This document shows, in pieces, positions 11,147 to 22,396 of a stretch of DNA of 64,000 bases (positions within the stretch are counted from its first letter, which is position 1; each line of letters starts with the position of its first letter). The stretch comes from Nageia nagi (lineage: Eukaryota > Pinophyta). The DNA lies in NCBI GenBank assembly GCA_050084985.1, contig JBITNC010000001.1, forward strand, positions 76,012,001-76,076,000. Reading direction: 5' to 3'. Below the pieces are notes generated by a model. It worked only from the letters and a program-made list of their open reading frames with translations, was not told the DNA's origin and did no database searches. The position numbers and the translations under genes were made by a program.

Positions 11147-11980
11147 CTATACAAATCAAACATAAGTAAACATGTCCCACATGTGCAAACTTATAACCAC
11201 GATCCGTAGAGGAATAAAGTTGGGGTTGTTTTCTTGTGTAGAATTAGGCCTTCACCTGGATGCCTGCAAGGTGGAGCCCAGGTACTACCAGTCCTCAACC
11301 AGTTCACCTTGGTTAGTAATATACTCTCACAAGGAGAAGTACCAACTATTTTCCAAGGATTCGACATATCTTGGACCGACCATTTTAATTATCTTGGTTA
11401 AGGTTTTCAATTTTCCTCCTAGGTTATCAGGATAATCCCTGAATGGATGTGTAGACATGTGGTATCACTACACACATGCCTGTCCACCTAATAGAGTTAT
11501 GTCCAATCCAACAGAGGTCTTAGGGGCAATTAAGACGGACTTACCACCACTTGCTTCTTTGGACTAAAAGGGCTCTAGTCTGCCCTATCCTCACCTTGTG
11601 GCTCCCCAAACAAGTCATGTTATGGAAGAATATGTGCGGATGTGTTCATTTTAGGGGTTACTTTTCAATATTTGCATTTTTGCAAGTATAAGCAAATTGT
11701 GCAAAAATATAAAGTAAAGTAAAATTGCATCATCCACACGAGTTTGAAAAAAAAAACCTTAAAAAAAAATCCAATGGGTTTTGTACTAACCCCTAAAGGA
11801 CTTTTACATTTTGTATATTTTGCTCAATATATTCAAGCACTTAATGAATTAAACAAAAGAACTAAGTCCTACTTAGTATTTAATTCATAACATGCATTGT
11901 TCCATGACTTAAAAAAATTAAATAATCATGCATCATGCATTAAAAATTTAAGTCCTAAGCATGTTTTATTCTTCAAATAA

Positions 11981-12090
11981 GATAAAGATACATGCATCAT
12001 AAGTCTAGCATGCAACATCTAGATAAAGTTTACAAGATAAAGAGACATGCATCACAAGTCTAGCATGCAAGATCTAGATAAAATTTAAGT
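11981..12090. repeat. Tandem duplication of a ~55-bp unit
   Basis: Two adjacent copies of GATAAAGA.ACATGCATCA followed by AAGTCTAGCATGCAA.ATC and TAGATAAA, with only a few differences. They lie in B's leader and contain NsiI-like ATGCAT and SphI-like GCATGC palindromes. Confidence 0.7.
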
Positions 12091-13483
12091 AAAAATTATA
12101 CCAATTCCCCCTTTTCACTTAAAGTTTTATCCCTAAAAAAAATTGTATGCTAAGACTTGTCTTATAAGTATGCATTTTAAGTAAAAATTTCCCTTATTTA
12201 CTTAAAAAAATAGCATGCTTAGGCTAAATTACTATGCTTAAAAAAATGCTAAGAGGTTAGCATTAAAAAATTGCATGTGCACTTTTAGTAATTTAAACAT
12301 GCAATTTTGAGTAAAATATTAGAAATATTCTAAGTACTCCTAATTCCATTTAATGGGAGCAATTAACTTGTAAGCAAGTAAGTAAAAAAATAAATGCCTA
12401 AGAAGTATATGTGTGCAAGTTGTAATAGGAGAACCATACCCCTACTTCATGCAATTTTAATGCTTCTCCTACCTTAAGCACTAAAAAATCCTATAAGTCA
12501 ATAAATAATTAAATGCTTTGTAATTTTAAAATATGACCCCCCCTTTTTCTTCTACCAAGAAAAGCATATGTTGCTTTTGGAAGAGCAAAAATGCAAGTAG
12601 TTGACTAAGCAAACTTAATGCATTTATGTGCATTAAAGTGACTAAGAATACTTGCAAGAAGTTGGCAGCCATCAACCTTGACCATGGGAAGGAGGATGAC
12701 CTACATGAAGGCATTTAGAGGATAGCCTGTGGAGGTGTTGGGGAGGAAGAGGAGTGTATGGCTGAACCACTAGGAGGCTAGTGGCTGAGAGGAGGAGTGC
12801 AAAAGGAGAGGAAGGAGAGTGCAGGAGCATTTTGATCATGGTGCAGATTGGCAGTGCCTAGGAGTTGACCTACATGCTTATGGTGCAGAGTCTGAGCAAT
12901 GCGGGGGTGAGGAGAAGTGGAGGAGGCTACAGGGAAGGCAAATAATGTACAGACCCTTTCTATATCCTACGATCATTGCAGTTCATGGTCTGCATCATGC
13001 GTCATGTGAAATAATTTAGAGAGTCCACAGTAGCAGCAAATGTCTTTACCAAAAAAAATTGTAACGATGATTTCTATGTGGGGAGATGTGTGTCTGGACC
13101 AAGCATGTTTGAGGCATATCCTATGAGTAGTGGAGTCCATGAAATGTAGTCTACAATCTGCATCTAGCAAACACTTTGTAGGCCTTCCTGTCGCTACTAT
13201 GTGGTGCATATCTGATGATCATCTGAGGCCAGAAGATTGTATTTCGATGAGCAATTTGTCAAACAAACCATAGTTCCTTTCAACCATTCGTTTGGTGCAT
13301 ATTTGGCGTGCCTATCGACATTTTGCATGTGCATACTCTATGATCATTGCAGGCCACAAAACTTAGTCTATTCAACGTATTTAGGAGCTGTTTGACTTGG
13401 TGGACATCGATGGCGAGGGAGGAAGAGGGAGAAGGTAGTCCATGGAATGGTGTCTGCAGTCCATGAAATAGTGTCTTTGCATC

Positions 13484-13605
13484 TTGACGAGGCATTTTGT
13501 CAGACCCTTCATGACTTTGCAATGATGAGGCATTTTGTTAAACAAATTTTTCATATCTTTCGTGACTCACCAATGATGAGGCATTTTGTCAAACAATTTT
13601 ACAAA
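13484..13605. repeat. Three imperfect direct repeats in the leader of B
   Basis: GAYGAGGCATTTTGTYARAC occurs at about 13486, 13526 and 13576, followed each time by a T-rich stretch and CCTTTCAT or CATATCTTTC-like sequence. The spacing is 40-50 bp. Confidence 0.6.
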
Positions 13606-14408
13606 CCCTTTCATTTATTTTGTCCCCCCCCCAAAATAACATAATTTTTGAAAAATATGTTATATATATAAAAAAGAATATTTGCTTTTTTTAAAAAATA
13701 ATTCAACCTTAAACTATTGCTTTTCTTCCTCAAGGAAAAATTCAAATTTTGAATAAAATTAGTTTGAGAGCTGCCTCTTTAATTGGCATAAAGAAATATT
13801 GCAATTTTTATATATATATACTAATCTCTTAAAAAAAATGCACACTAGAGGTTAAAAGTATTATGTTTCTATTTTAGCCCTCCTCCCTTTTTTTTTTTTT
13901 GCAAAAATAAATGAACTTTTATTTATGTTTACTTTAAAATTTTAAAAAATTACCTCTAGAAATTATTTCAAAAACTTGTAAATAAAGTCCTCCACTTTAT
14001 TTCAACAATAAAATATGAAAAAAATTGCACCTTCCTCCTTTTTTTTGATATTTTTCACAAAAGACTATTGTAAAAAAAAACTTTTCAATAAGATGCTATC
14101 ATAATATATTTTTGCTCACAAAAAAAAGGCATTTTCTTTGTACATTAAAAATAGATTACTAACATAAAATATTGTTAGTAAGAAGAGAGTACCAAAAATA
14201 TATTATGATATCTGAAGTTATTTTTGCTAAGACATTGAGCTAGCATAATCATACAAAAAATTAGTATCATAATGAACTTAGTTAAAGAAGGATAGAAGGT
14301 TATACCTTTGCAAACCTTTTACCTCGCAATGAAGATTAGGATTAAGATCTCTAAATTTGAGAAGGATGAAGAACCTCCAAAATGTAGAAGAAGAGCTTCC
14401 ACACCAAA

Positions 14409-14420
14409 CTCTAGATACCA
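14409..14420 (-). other. Primer-binding site of copia B
   Basis: The element-sense sequence TGGTATCTAGAG begins two bases after the 5' LTR. It matches the tRNA-iMet-type PBS TGGTATCAGAGC with one inserted base. Confidence 0.8.
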
Positions 14421-14422
14421 AT

Positions 14423-14924
14423 TGAGAGAATTAGCACTACTCTAATTCCCAAGGTCCAAGACTATAGAAAGCTCAATCACATTCAACATGCAACATCTAC
14501 AAGCTACTAACACATTCACACAATATGGCATCAATATAATGTGGTTCCTCCCTCCTTGGGAGTACATCCACAACTAGTTCTCTATTCTCAAGTATGCCCC
14601 TCTTACAACAATTCTCTTGCTCTCTCCTACACAACCTAGTAGAGTAATCTTACTCCAAAACTTAGATAGATTTACAAGAGGAGAGGCCCTCTATTTATAG
14701 CTTGAGAGCACCTCCCTAACCTCCCTTTAACTCAAGGGTTAGGTTAGGGTTACAATAAATGTGTGACCTAACTTTAACCTACCAACTAACCCCATGGTTA
14801 GGTCAAAGTCTACACATAATAAAGAATTCAATTAATCCCTTAAGGTATCTACATATCCTTTAAGTGATTAATTGAAATTACAAGGAGTTTAGATATTCAC
14901 AATATTTCATTACAAATTCTAACA
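14423..14924 (-). repeat. 5' LTR of copia B
   Basis: 502 bp, same ends as 5694-6195, followed by the TSD TACTT at 14925-14929. Confidence 0.95.
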
Positions 14925-15881
14925 TACTTTAACTAGGCAGTTTAGAAATACAAAAGAATGCACTTGGAATTAGAGAGAGAGAAGGGCTTCTTTTCTTCAT
15001 GTAACTCTACACCCAAGCTTCAAAATAACAAGAATTAAATTATAAGAGATAGGTATTTTTCATAATGTTCCACCCTCCTATTTATAGCCAAGGAGGTTCA
15101 ATTGTGTCCAAATGAACATCTCCTCATCCCTTAAATAATGTTTGGGGTAGGTTTGATTAAAGTTATTGATGATTGTAATGGTATTAAATACCTTGGAATC
15201 TTTTTATTAACTAAAAAATTAGTACAAACTATTTTTCATACCTAACACAAGGAAACAAAACTAAGTAGAGTCATTACTCAATTATTTTCATAACTATTAA
15301 ATATCTTGTAACATCACAAGGTGACCTTAGTCCTTTCTTAACTATTATTGTTTTAATTTTTTCTAACAACTATAAGTAAAAATTTGAATTCAAAGGAAAA
15401 GAATATTCTTTGCCATCCCTTTTTGAATTTAAATTGCAAAAATTCTCAATAAGAAATGAACCATATATCTTACCTACAATAGTGGCCCGAATCTGTAGGA
15501 TAATTATTAATCCATACACACCCACAAATACACATTCATCATGAAGATAAACATTCATGATTAATTATTCTACCATGCAACTACATGATTTAAGATGATC
15601 ATTAGGATTTTTCAGTGAACCAACACTAATCATTTCCTCACTCTTACCCTTCTATTCCTATGATCAATTCACTTTTGGTTCCTTGGGTCTTTTTTTTACA
15701 CTTTCCATATCAGATTAACCTATGACCTATTTCAAAACATCTTGAAGCCAATATCAAATTGACATAAATAAGGCATATCACTATTCAAAACTCATCATCA
15801 CATATCTTAATTCAAATTGAATCTCTTTAGGATCCTCGATAGTACTCGAGTCTTAATAGTGCAATTGGGTAGGTCACTACA
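14925..15881 (-). repeat. 3' LTR of element G, right part
   Basis: Continues the LTR interrupted by copia B and aligns with about 36302-37251. It ends ..GGTCACTACA at 15881, directly next to a purine tract on the minus strand, which identifies this as the element-sense start (TGTAGTGACC; the other copy has TGTAACAACC). Confidence 0.85.
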
Positions 15882-15900
15882 TACTACCTCCCTTAAAAGG
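15882..15900 (-). other. Polypurine tract of element G
   Basis: The element-sense sequence TTTTAAGGGAGGTAGTA directly precedes the LTR start TGTAGTGACC. Confidence 0.75.
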
Positions 15901-15929
15901 AACATAGTCCCTTGTGTTCTTAAATACAA

Positions 15930-16300
15930 CCATAATATAATCATAAGGTTTAAAAAATATTTTCACATTATCAAGCAAACAAATAGGGAAATTATCTTCG
16001 CATGGTCAATTCAGCTTCTCAAGTGGAAGATGATTAAGAATACTTATCCCATTGTACTAGACACTCATTAATCTTTCGATTTCTTAGTTTGTTAGTTCTA
16101 AAAGCTAGAATTCTAAAAGTGAGAACTTCAATAGCCTGAGGATCTAACATCTATAAATAAAAAAAATCCAACACATGAGAGGGGTTAGAAACATACTTTT
16201 TCAATAGAAAGACATGAAATACATCATGCATTTTTGCCAAACTTGGGTTGTAAAACAAGTTTGTAAGCAACTGGACTCTTCTTTTCAACTATCTCAAAAG
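15930..16300 (-). pseudogene. pol: Element G integrase C-terminus
   Basis: Minus-strand translation gives MHDVFHVFLLKKYV followed by SNPSHVLDF, then an RILAFRTNKLRNRKI-like segment and VQWDKYS. This is the usual gypsy integrase tail (HDVFHVSxLKKY.. then a chromodomain-like VxWxxxS..xxTWE). Several stops interrupt it. A chromodomain would target integration to particular chromatin; here only its outline survives. Confidence 0.6.
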
Positions 16301-16700
16301 GAAAAACAAATTGGGGAACTAATTTAGTTGACTTTATGGCACTTTTCATGGGTCAAACTCGTAGGAATAGTTTGTGACCCATAGTAAATTTTTGAGTTCT
16401 CTTGAGATCATAATAACTCTTTTATCGATCGATAGCTCCCTTAAACTTTCATTGAATGGACTTCAGATGTTCCTCCATTTGCTTTAACATCTCATGTTGG
16501 ATCATCACTTAATCCTCTTAATTATTCCAAGATAAAGGAGTCTTACATCTCCTTTTATAGAGAGCCTCAAAAGGAGCCATTCCCAAAGCTGAATTATATC
16601 CATTATGATAGGCAAATTCAACTAAGTAGAGGTAATCCTCCCATTTAGTCTTTTACTCCATGCAATACATTTTGAGCATGTTCTCAAGGAATTTGTTCAC

Positions 16701-17352
16701 TCATTCAATCTTCCCATCTATATCAAGATGATATGTTGAACTCATCTTTGATTTTATTCTCAATGCCTTATGCATTGATTTCCAAAACATTGAGGTGAAC
16801 TTAGAATATTTATATGAGATGATCACATTAGGAAATACATGTAGTCTAAAGATTTTGTGGAAAAACTTATTTGCTACTATAGGGACATCATCAATGGTGT
16901 TACTGGGTATAAAATGTGCCACCTTGATCAATCTATCAACCACTACCAAGATTGAGTCATGATAGAATCTAGTTTTGACAAATGAATAATAAAATCCATT
17001 GAAATCACTTTCTATTTTTGTGTAGGAACATCATGTGGATATATATATCCACCTGGATGTTGATGTTTTACCTTTCCTCTTTGATATTCGATGCATATTT
17101 CCATGAATTTTGCTATGTATTTTTCATCCCATCCCAATAAAATCTCTATTTCAATTCTTCTCTCATCTTCATACCTCCTGGATGTGCTGCATATGGGGAA
17201 CAATGAGCTTCTTGCATGATTAAATTTCTCATATTTCTCTTCTCTAGGATGACTAATTTTTTCTTAAAATACAAAATTCTATCTTTTTTAGTGAATTTTT
17301 GAGATGATGGGGTACCTTTCCTTATCAATTCTTGGATAGATCTATAGTACAA
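16701..17352 (-). pseudogene. pol: Element G integrase: zinc finger and catalytic core
   Basis: 17146-17352 carries the start of the HHCC finger (..HCSPYAAHPGGMKM). 17012-17203 shows the second half in another frame (IEYQRGKVKHQHPGG). 16701-16949 has VVVDRLIKVAHFIPSN with the first catalytic aspartate and YHLDIDGKIE with the glutamate region. The second aspartate region (normally S-D-x-G/D) reads SYKYSKF, so that residue is lost. Frame changes and stops make it non-functional. Confidence 0.75.
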
Positions 17353-17399
17353 ATTGGCTTCTTGTCATGGCATTTACATGTTTTCTATGACTCAAAGCA

Positions 17400-17930
17400 T
17401 CTACCACTTTATTTTCCTTTCCTTTGATACATTTAATGCCAAGGTCATATTCAACTAGGAATTCCATCCGTTGCCTTTGCCTAGCATTTAGATCCGGTTG
17501 AGTGAAAAGGTACTTAAAAATTTAGTGATCTATTTCAAGTTTGAAAGGTTTTCCTAGAAGATAATGCCTCCACATTCTGAATGCATGGAAAACTGCTACC
17601 AACTCAAGATCATGAGTTGCATAATTTAGCTTATGTTTTTTAATTTTCTAGATTCATATGCTACTAGATTTGTAATTTACGATAACACACCACCCAAAAT
17701 TTCTAGTGAAGAATCTATGCATACTGCAAAATCACTATGTGGGTTAGGGATAGTTAGAACTGGTGTGATGGTAAGCCTTTCTTTCAAAGTTGTGCAAGCT
17801 TTTTCACACTTTTTTATCCATTTGAACACCTTATTTTTCTTTTGGAGACTAGTGATGGAATTGGCTATCTTTGAGAAATATTTGATAAAACTTCAGTAGT
17901 ACCCAACTAATCCCATAAAAATCCTTACCT
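17400..17930 (-). pseudogene. pol: Element G RNase H region, heavily decayed
   Basis: Located between RT and integrase, where gypsy RNase H belongs. Minus-strand fragments such as an RKTFQT segment, VGSSFPCIQNVEAL-like sequence and a GIPS/LNARQR-like run appear in shifting frames with many stops. The assignment rests mainly on position. Confidence 0.45.
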
Positions 17931-18072
17931 TAGTCACATTTATTGGTGTAGGTGAACTCATTATTGCTTCTGCTTTCTTGGGATCAATTGAAATTCCTTC
18001 TATAGAGATGATGTGACCTAAATACTGAATCTAGGAAACATAGAAGTCACATTTTGATAATTTTCCATATAA

Positions 18073-18533
18073 TTAATTTCTTTTCAACACCTCTAGAGCT
18101 AACCTTAGATGATAATTGTGTTCTTCCTCATTATTTGAGTACATGAGGATATCATCTAAAAATACTAGCATAAACTTATCTAGGTATTCCTGATAGACAC
18201 TATTTATCAAGTTCATGAATGCTATAGGGGCATTTGTTAACCCAAAAGGTAATACAACAAACTTGTAGTATCCATACCTAGTTTTAAAATTTGTCTTATG
18301 GGTGTCTAATCCCTTAATTCTTAATTGATGGTATCCTGATCTTAGATCTATCTTGGAAAAAATAGTAGCATCTTTGAGTTGATCGAACAAATAATCAATA
18401 TAGGTAAAGGATACCTATTCTTGATGGTGATATTATTCAACATCCTATAATCAATACACAACCTTAGATTTCCATCTTTCTTTTTCACAAACAATACAAG
18501 AGCACCCCATGGTGATACACTTGTTTTTATCAA
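18073..18533 (-). pseudogene. pol: Element G reverse transcriptase
   Basis: 18348-18533 reads [20 protein letters not shown] and [19 protein letters not shown]. 18073-18390, in another frame after a shift near 18390, reads [20 protein letters not shown] then LPFGLTNAP and the catalytic box FLDD (FLDDILMYS). These are textbook Ty3/gypsy RT blocks. One frameshift plus flanking stops break it. Confidence 0.85.
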
Positions 18534-18539
18534 CCCTTT

Positions 18540-19300
18540 TTATAACAAATCTTGTAATTGTACCTTCAACTTCTACATTTTAATGGTGTTCATTCTATAT
18601 GGGGTTCTATAAATAGGTTCAACTCTTGAAACTAAATCTATCAAGAAGTCAAATTCTCATCCAAGTAGATCTTTACAAAACACATCTTTGTATTCTCTTA
18701 ACATAAGGTACTTATTTAGCAAATCTACATCCTTATCCTCTTATTCTAATTCTTTTACCTTAACTATATAAATCATTTCCCATTTTTTAATGCTTATTTT
18801 AACTTGCATGGCTATGATCAAGGTTCAAACGATCCTTGATCGATTTACACCTTGTATCATTTTTGAGATACATCAGTGTATTCTACTTATCTTTCCTAAA
18901 ATTTAAACAAATTTTTTTGGGCTATTAACCAATCCATGGCTAAGATAATATTGTAAGAAGCTATGTGAATCACATACAAATCCCACACAATAGACCTTTT
19001 AGGTAATTCTAGTTCAACATCCCTAAAACATTGTCTAACATGATAGTTCTAACTTTATCTAAACTCCACTTGCCAATCATTTGCCAAAACTTTTGGTGCT
19101 TTGACATGTCCTTAACTAAGAAATTTGAAATAAAACTATCAAAAAATTTACCAATTATTTGGAGAGGTGTGAGTTGTCCTTTATTATGTCCTATTCTGAT
19201 GGCCATAAAGATTCGATACTCTCTAGGCAAATCTATCTTCAGGGGAAACTACTTGGGATAATGTGTTCCACCATAGCTCTAGCTTTCATCTCAAGGAGCT
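18540..19300 (-). pseudogene. pol: Element G protease and spacer, decayed
   Basis: This is the interval between gag and RT. The ORF at 19009-19230 shows no intact D-S/T-G box. The rest is broken into short frames. It is assigned to the protease region by position only. Confidence 0.35.
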
Positions 19301-19860
19301 TTCTTTTTTTCAATAAACCTATCTCTTAATGTATTTTGATTACCTCTTTACTCTGTATACTCTTGACCTTGGTTTTTGAGACCTTGGTTTCCATTTCTAG
19401 TATTCTGATGTTGCTTATGAAATTGCTAATTTTTCCTCTAGAAATTCTTCTTCTCAAAGCAATTCTTCCCAAATGGTCTCTTCTTAAATATGGATTGATT
19501 ACCATCCTTGTAGCCATGATTATATTTCTTATTTCTTATCTATTGTTCTTGATGCTCTACACTTTGATTCTTTTGGTGGATTTCCTTATCTTCTTCATCC
19601 AAAAGCTTATAATTTACAAAGGTATTTTTAATTTTCAAGTTACTTTCTTACCTTTTTGCAAGGTCATATGTCTCTTCAAGCATGTTGGGATTCAAGACAT
19701 ATACCATAGTTTTGATCTTAAGATCTAACCCCATAAGGAATCTATGCACCTTCAAATGATTTTGATTTTCTAGGACACACCTAAGAAGTTTGAAAAATCT
19801 TTGGTGCTAACTCTAAACACTCATGGATCTTTTTTGAAAAGCATAGTATTGTTCATACTT
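19300..19860 (-). pseudogene. gag: Element G gag, C-terminal portion
   Basis: Minus-strand fragments read as a basic, Lys/Arg/Asn-rich tail (19326-19517) and, before it, FSNFLG-like and IPTCLKRHMTLQKGKKV-like gag core sequence. The gene is cut at 19861-19865 (TCTAT) by insertion of element C and resumes at 31673. Confidence 0.5.
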
Positions 19861-19865
19861 TCTAT

Positions 19866-20105
19866 TGTTAGAGTATATTATACTTAGGTATAATATTTTC
19901 TTAAGTTCTCTAGGAGTATTTTATTCTCTATTACTAGGTTTGATTATTTGTTAGTTTGTTATGATTAGATAATAATAAATATTTATCATCTTGTGGATTT
20001 TATCCTCACGCATGGTTATCATGTATTTTTCCACTAGCTTGTACTTTGCCTTATTTATTTGGGCTCTCCTTCATTGTATAATATCAATTCTTCTATTTCC
20101 TTTAA
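19866..20105 (+). repeat. 5' LTR of element C
   Basis: 240 bp, TGTTAGAGTATATTATACTT.. to ..TTTCCTTTAA. The terminal CA is mutated to AA in this copy. It contains an imperfect inverted repeat TATTATACTTAGGTATAATA near its start. Confidence 0.9.
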
Positions 20106-20117
20106 TGGAATTAGAGT
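20106..20117 (+). other. Primer-binding site of element C
   Basis: TGGAATTAGAGT directly follows the 5' LTR. Nine of twelve bases match the iMet-type TGGTATCAGAGC. Confidence 0.65.
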
Positions 20118-20868
20118 AGATATTTCTCTGAACCTACTCTCAATTTGATCAACAAATCTAGGAGGGGGGATTGACATCCTTGAGCCAATCCCCCTCACCT
20201 CCATTTTTTGTTGCATCCAATTTTGTAGTAGGTGACCTATGTTTGCTCTTTGTCTACATAACTTGTGGCATGGATTTCTAGAGGCCATCTGTAATGTTTT
20301 AGGAGGCTTCATTTTGAGCTCTTTGTTTTGGATTTTCTTCTTGATGTGTTTACAGTTGCAACTCCATTATTTAGACTTGTTCTAGCTTCCATGATCTGAT
20401 TCATGGCTTGGGATCTATTGTGGGATATCTATATTATTCTTTTGGTGAGATCTTCTTTGGCATTATGTTGCATTATGTTATAGTGGACCTCTTTGAAACC
20501 TATGGACATCTTCTGATTCTAGTGCTCTATTAATGGGGAGTCTTCTTAAGGCTTGCAAACTCTTTCTTTTGCTATAGGCAGGCTTCCATTTGATCCACCA
20601 TCGTGCTCCGCTTATCTTGTCACCTATGATGTGTTGCTATCATGACCTGTGCCTTAAATGACCTCACATTTTGTATTTGGATGACTTATGTTGCATTGGT
20701 TGGGAGTGATTTTTCTCCTCTTTGTTACACTCTCACGGTACCTCTTGGTTGCTCACATGAGCCTCCTAGCATCCTAGTGCCCCTTGCTATCCTCTCTTAC
20801 TAGCTTGCGTTGTCTTCTACTATGTAGACCTCTCTAATGCATGCTCTTTTGATTTGTGGGCTCCTTAC
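20118..20868 (+). other. Interior of element C, left part, non-coding
   Basis: T-rich sequence without a sustained frame on either strand. The minus-strand ORF at 20055-20312 overlaps the LTR and PBS and has no family signature. The last five bases (CTTAC) are the D target site. Confidence 0.6.
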
Positions 20869-21133
20869 TGTAGATCCCTACATAATAAATCCTTGAAGTA
20901 AAGCCCCGGTGTACTCTACCTGCCTTCACGGATTCATTCGAAGATCTCTGGGAGCTTTTCGGAGCAGATAAAGCAGCCCGGAGTCAGAGTAAAGTTTTTC
21001 GGACTGAAGTAAAGACGTGCGGAGGATAAGATAGTTATATTTTGGTGAAAACCAAGTTCCGGAGATGAAGAGGTCATTAAGAAGAACTAAAAGGCCCGGA
21101 GTCAGTGAATAGAGCATTCTGGACATATGAAGG

Positions 21134-21386
21134 TGATGTCACGGGGAGAACGGAGTCCACATTTTGAAGGAAACCGAAGCCCGGAGGAGGTGAGGTCAGC
21201 GCGAAGTAATCCAGTATCCAGAGCCAGTGAGTGATGCATTCCGGAAATATGAGGCTGACGTCATGGCGAAAAATGAAGTTAACGTTTTGGGGAAAACCGG
21301 AGTCCAGAAGAAATGACATCAGGAAGGAGTAATTCAGTATTCGAGCCCTGAAGGTGAATCATTCCGGAAGTCCGAGGATGACGTCA
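21134..21386 (+). promoter_or_regulatory. TGACGTCA-type site array in D 5' LTR
   Basis: TGATGTCA 21134-21141, TGACGTCA 21256-21263, TGACATCA 21314-21321, TGACGTCA 21379-21386. Exact counterparts are in the 3' LTR. They lie in tandem ~120-bp units that also repeat GGAGTCAGTGA- and GAGGTCAGC-like words. This is the expected binding palindrome of plant bZIP/TGA factors; function is inferred. Confidence 0.45.
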
Positions 21387-21678
21387 CAAGAAAAGGCAAA
21401 GTTAACATTGGTGAATGAAACCGAGTCCCGGAGGAAAATAGGCCCGCAAAGAAAAATTGAAGAGCCTGAGCCAGAGAATTAAGAAATCCTGAAAGAGAGG
21501 GAATCTGCAAGATGCCTGAGCACAATCATCAAGGAACCGTATCATCTGCAATCCGCCCAACTTTGTAACAGACGGCCAAGTGGCGTATGTAGGTGGTGTC
21601 AATTCAAGAAGGCCAGAATCTTGAGGCCATTTTTGTAAACGTTTCTATTCTGCAAATCTTGTAACTGTTGTTACTATA

Positions 21679-21699
21679 GTATAAGTATATGAAAATAAA
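21679..21699 (+). promoter_or_regulatory. Putative core promoter of D 5' LTR
   Basis: TATAAGTATATGAAAATAAA is identical at about 29343 (3' LTR) and about 4656 (LTR of A) in an otherwise diverging LTR. It may serve as TATA box and/or AATAAA-type polyadenylation signal. Confidence 0.4.
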
Positions 21700-22248
21700 G
21701 TGAAAGAAGGGTCGGAAGCCTAGTATTGCCCTTTACATTTGTTCTCGAAGACCTGTAGTTTTTGGCCGGCAATATGATACCATCTTGACCTTTCTTGTCT
21801 AGCACTCGTAATTGTTATTCTTAATTTGGTTACATTGTGGCAGCTTAGCTTGTTTCCTGAATAATAATCACGAGTTGCTAGTATAACTGTGTCTGCTACA
21901 TGGTAGAGTAGAAGCTGGGAGGCTATTCAGAGAGTGAGAACTTATTCTGTGGCTGCGACACTAGATTCAGGCCAAGGTTTCACATACTACGAAAGCCCGC
22001 ACTGAACTAGTGATCTACCTTTGCTTTCTCTCTCGTTACTCTATCCCTTTTACTTCCTTTCCTGTTACCCTATCCTTTTGTTTGAATTTCTCGCACCCTA
22101 CCCTTTTGTCTCTTTCCTGTTACTTTTTCTCTACCCAATGGATAAGGAACCGGCCTTCTCCGGAGAGCAGGCTGCTCCCATAGTCTGTTCATGATTTACT
22201 TTGGTTAAGATTGTTCCAGGCGCACATATTACACAATCTCGATCAACA

Positions 22249-22396
22249 GTATTTCTTTTTGGCACGCCCGGTGGGACCCGAAGAAACTTATTGGCGACTC
22301 TGCTGAAGCACTATACATGGTATGTATTAAAGCAAATTATTTGTAAATATCATATGTGCTTTTGAACCTGTCATTTTCTTTTGCAACCTGGAGTTT
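22249..22396 (+). other. Leader of element D with two PBS candidates
   Basis: The segment between LTR and gag contains TGGCACGCCCGGTGGGACCC at 22260-22279, 11 bases from the LTR, and TGGCGACTCTGCTGAAGC from 22292, whose first nine bases match the tRNA-Arg-type PBS described for Tat/Ogre elements. Neither abuts the LTR and neither is a perfect tRNA complement as far as I can judge. No iMet-type PBS is present. Confidence 0.5.

Larger units (their letters stand above)
11147..14408 (-). other. Long untranslated leader of copia B (about 3.3 kb)
   Basis: This stretch between PBS and gag shows no conserved coding region on either strand. It has an AT-rich, poly-A/T-broken part (11690-12540), a purine-rich, GC-richer island (about 12640-13640) and a T/A-rich part next to the PBS. 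Short open frames in the island (for example 12819-13019 plus, 13280-13522 minus) have no family signature. The leader is long for a copia element, so insertion or capture of foreign DNA is possible. Confidence 0.6.
5694..14924 (-). mobile_element. Element B: Ty1/copia LTR retrotransposon
   Basis: 9231-bp element on the minus strand. It has two 502-bp LTRs (5694-6195 and 14423-14924), a perfect 5-bp TSD TACTT (5689-5693 and 14925-14929), a PBS resembling tRNA-iMet at 14409-14420 and a PPT at 6196-6204. The domain order on the minus strand is gag, protease, integrase, RT-RNase H, which is the copia order. The coding region has several stops and frameshifts, so it is defective, although RT-RNase H is one open frame. 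About 10 LTR differences by hand count (about 2%) make it the youngest datable insertion here. Confidence 0.95.
20869..22248 (+). repeat. 5' LTR of element D
   Basis: 1380 bp from TGTAGATCCCTAC to CTCGATCAACA. It contains the CRE-like array, a TATA-like block (TATAAGTATATGAAAATAAA, about 21679-21699) conserved in all three LTRs of this family in the window, and pyrimidine-rich TTTCCTGTTACCC-type repeats near the end. Confidence 0.95.

Noticed and set aside
12819-13019. Plus-strand frame in the B leader
   Set aside because: No start context, homology or constraint visible; the neighbouring frames are equally long.
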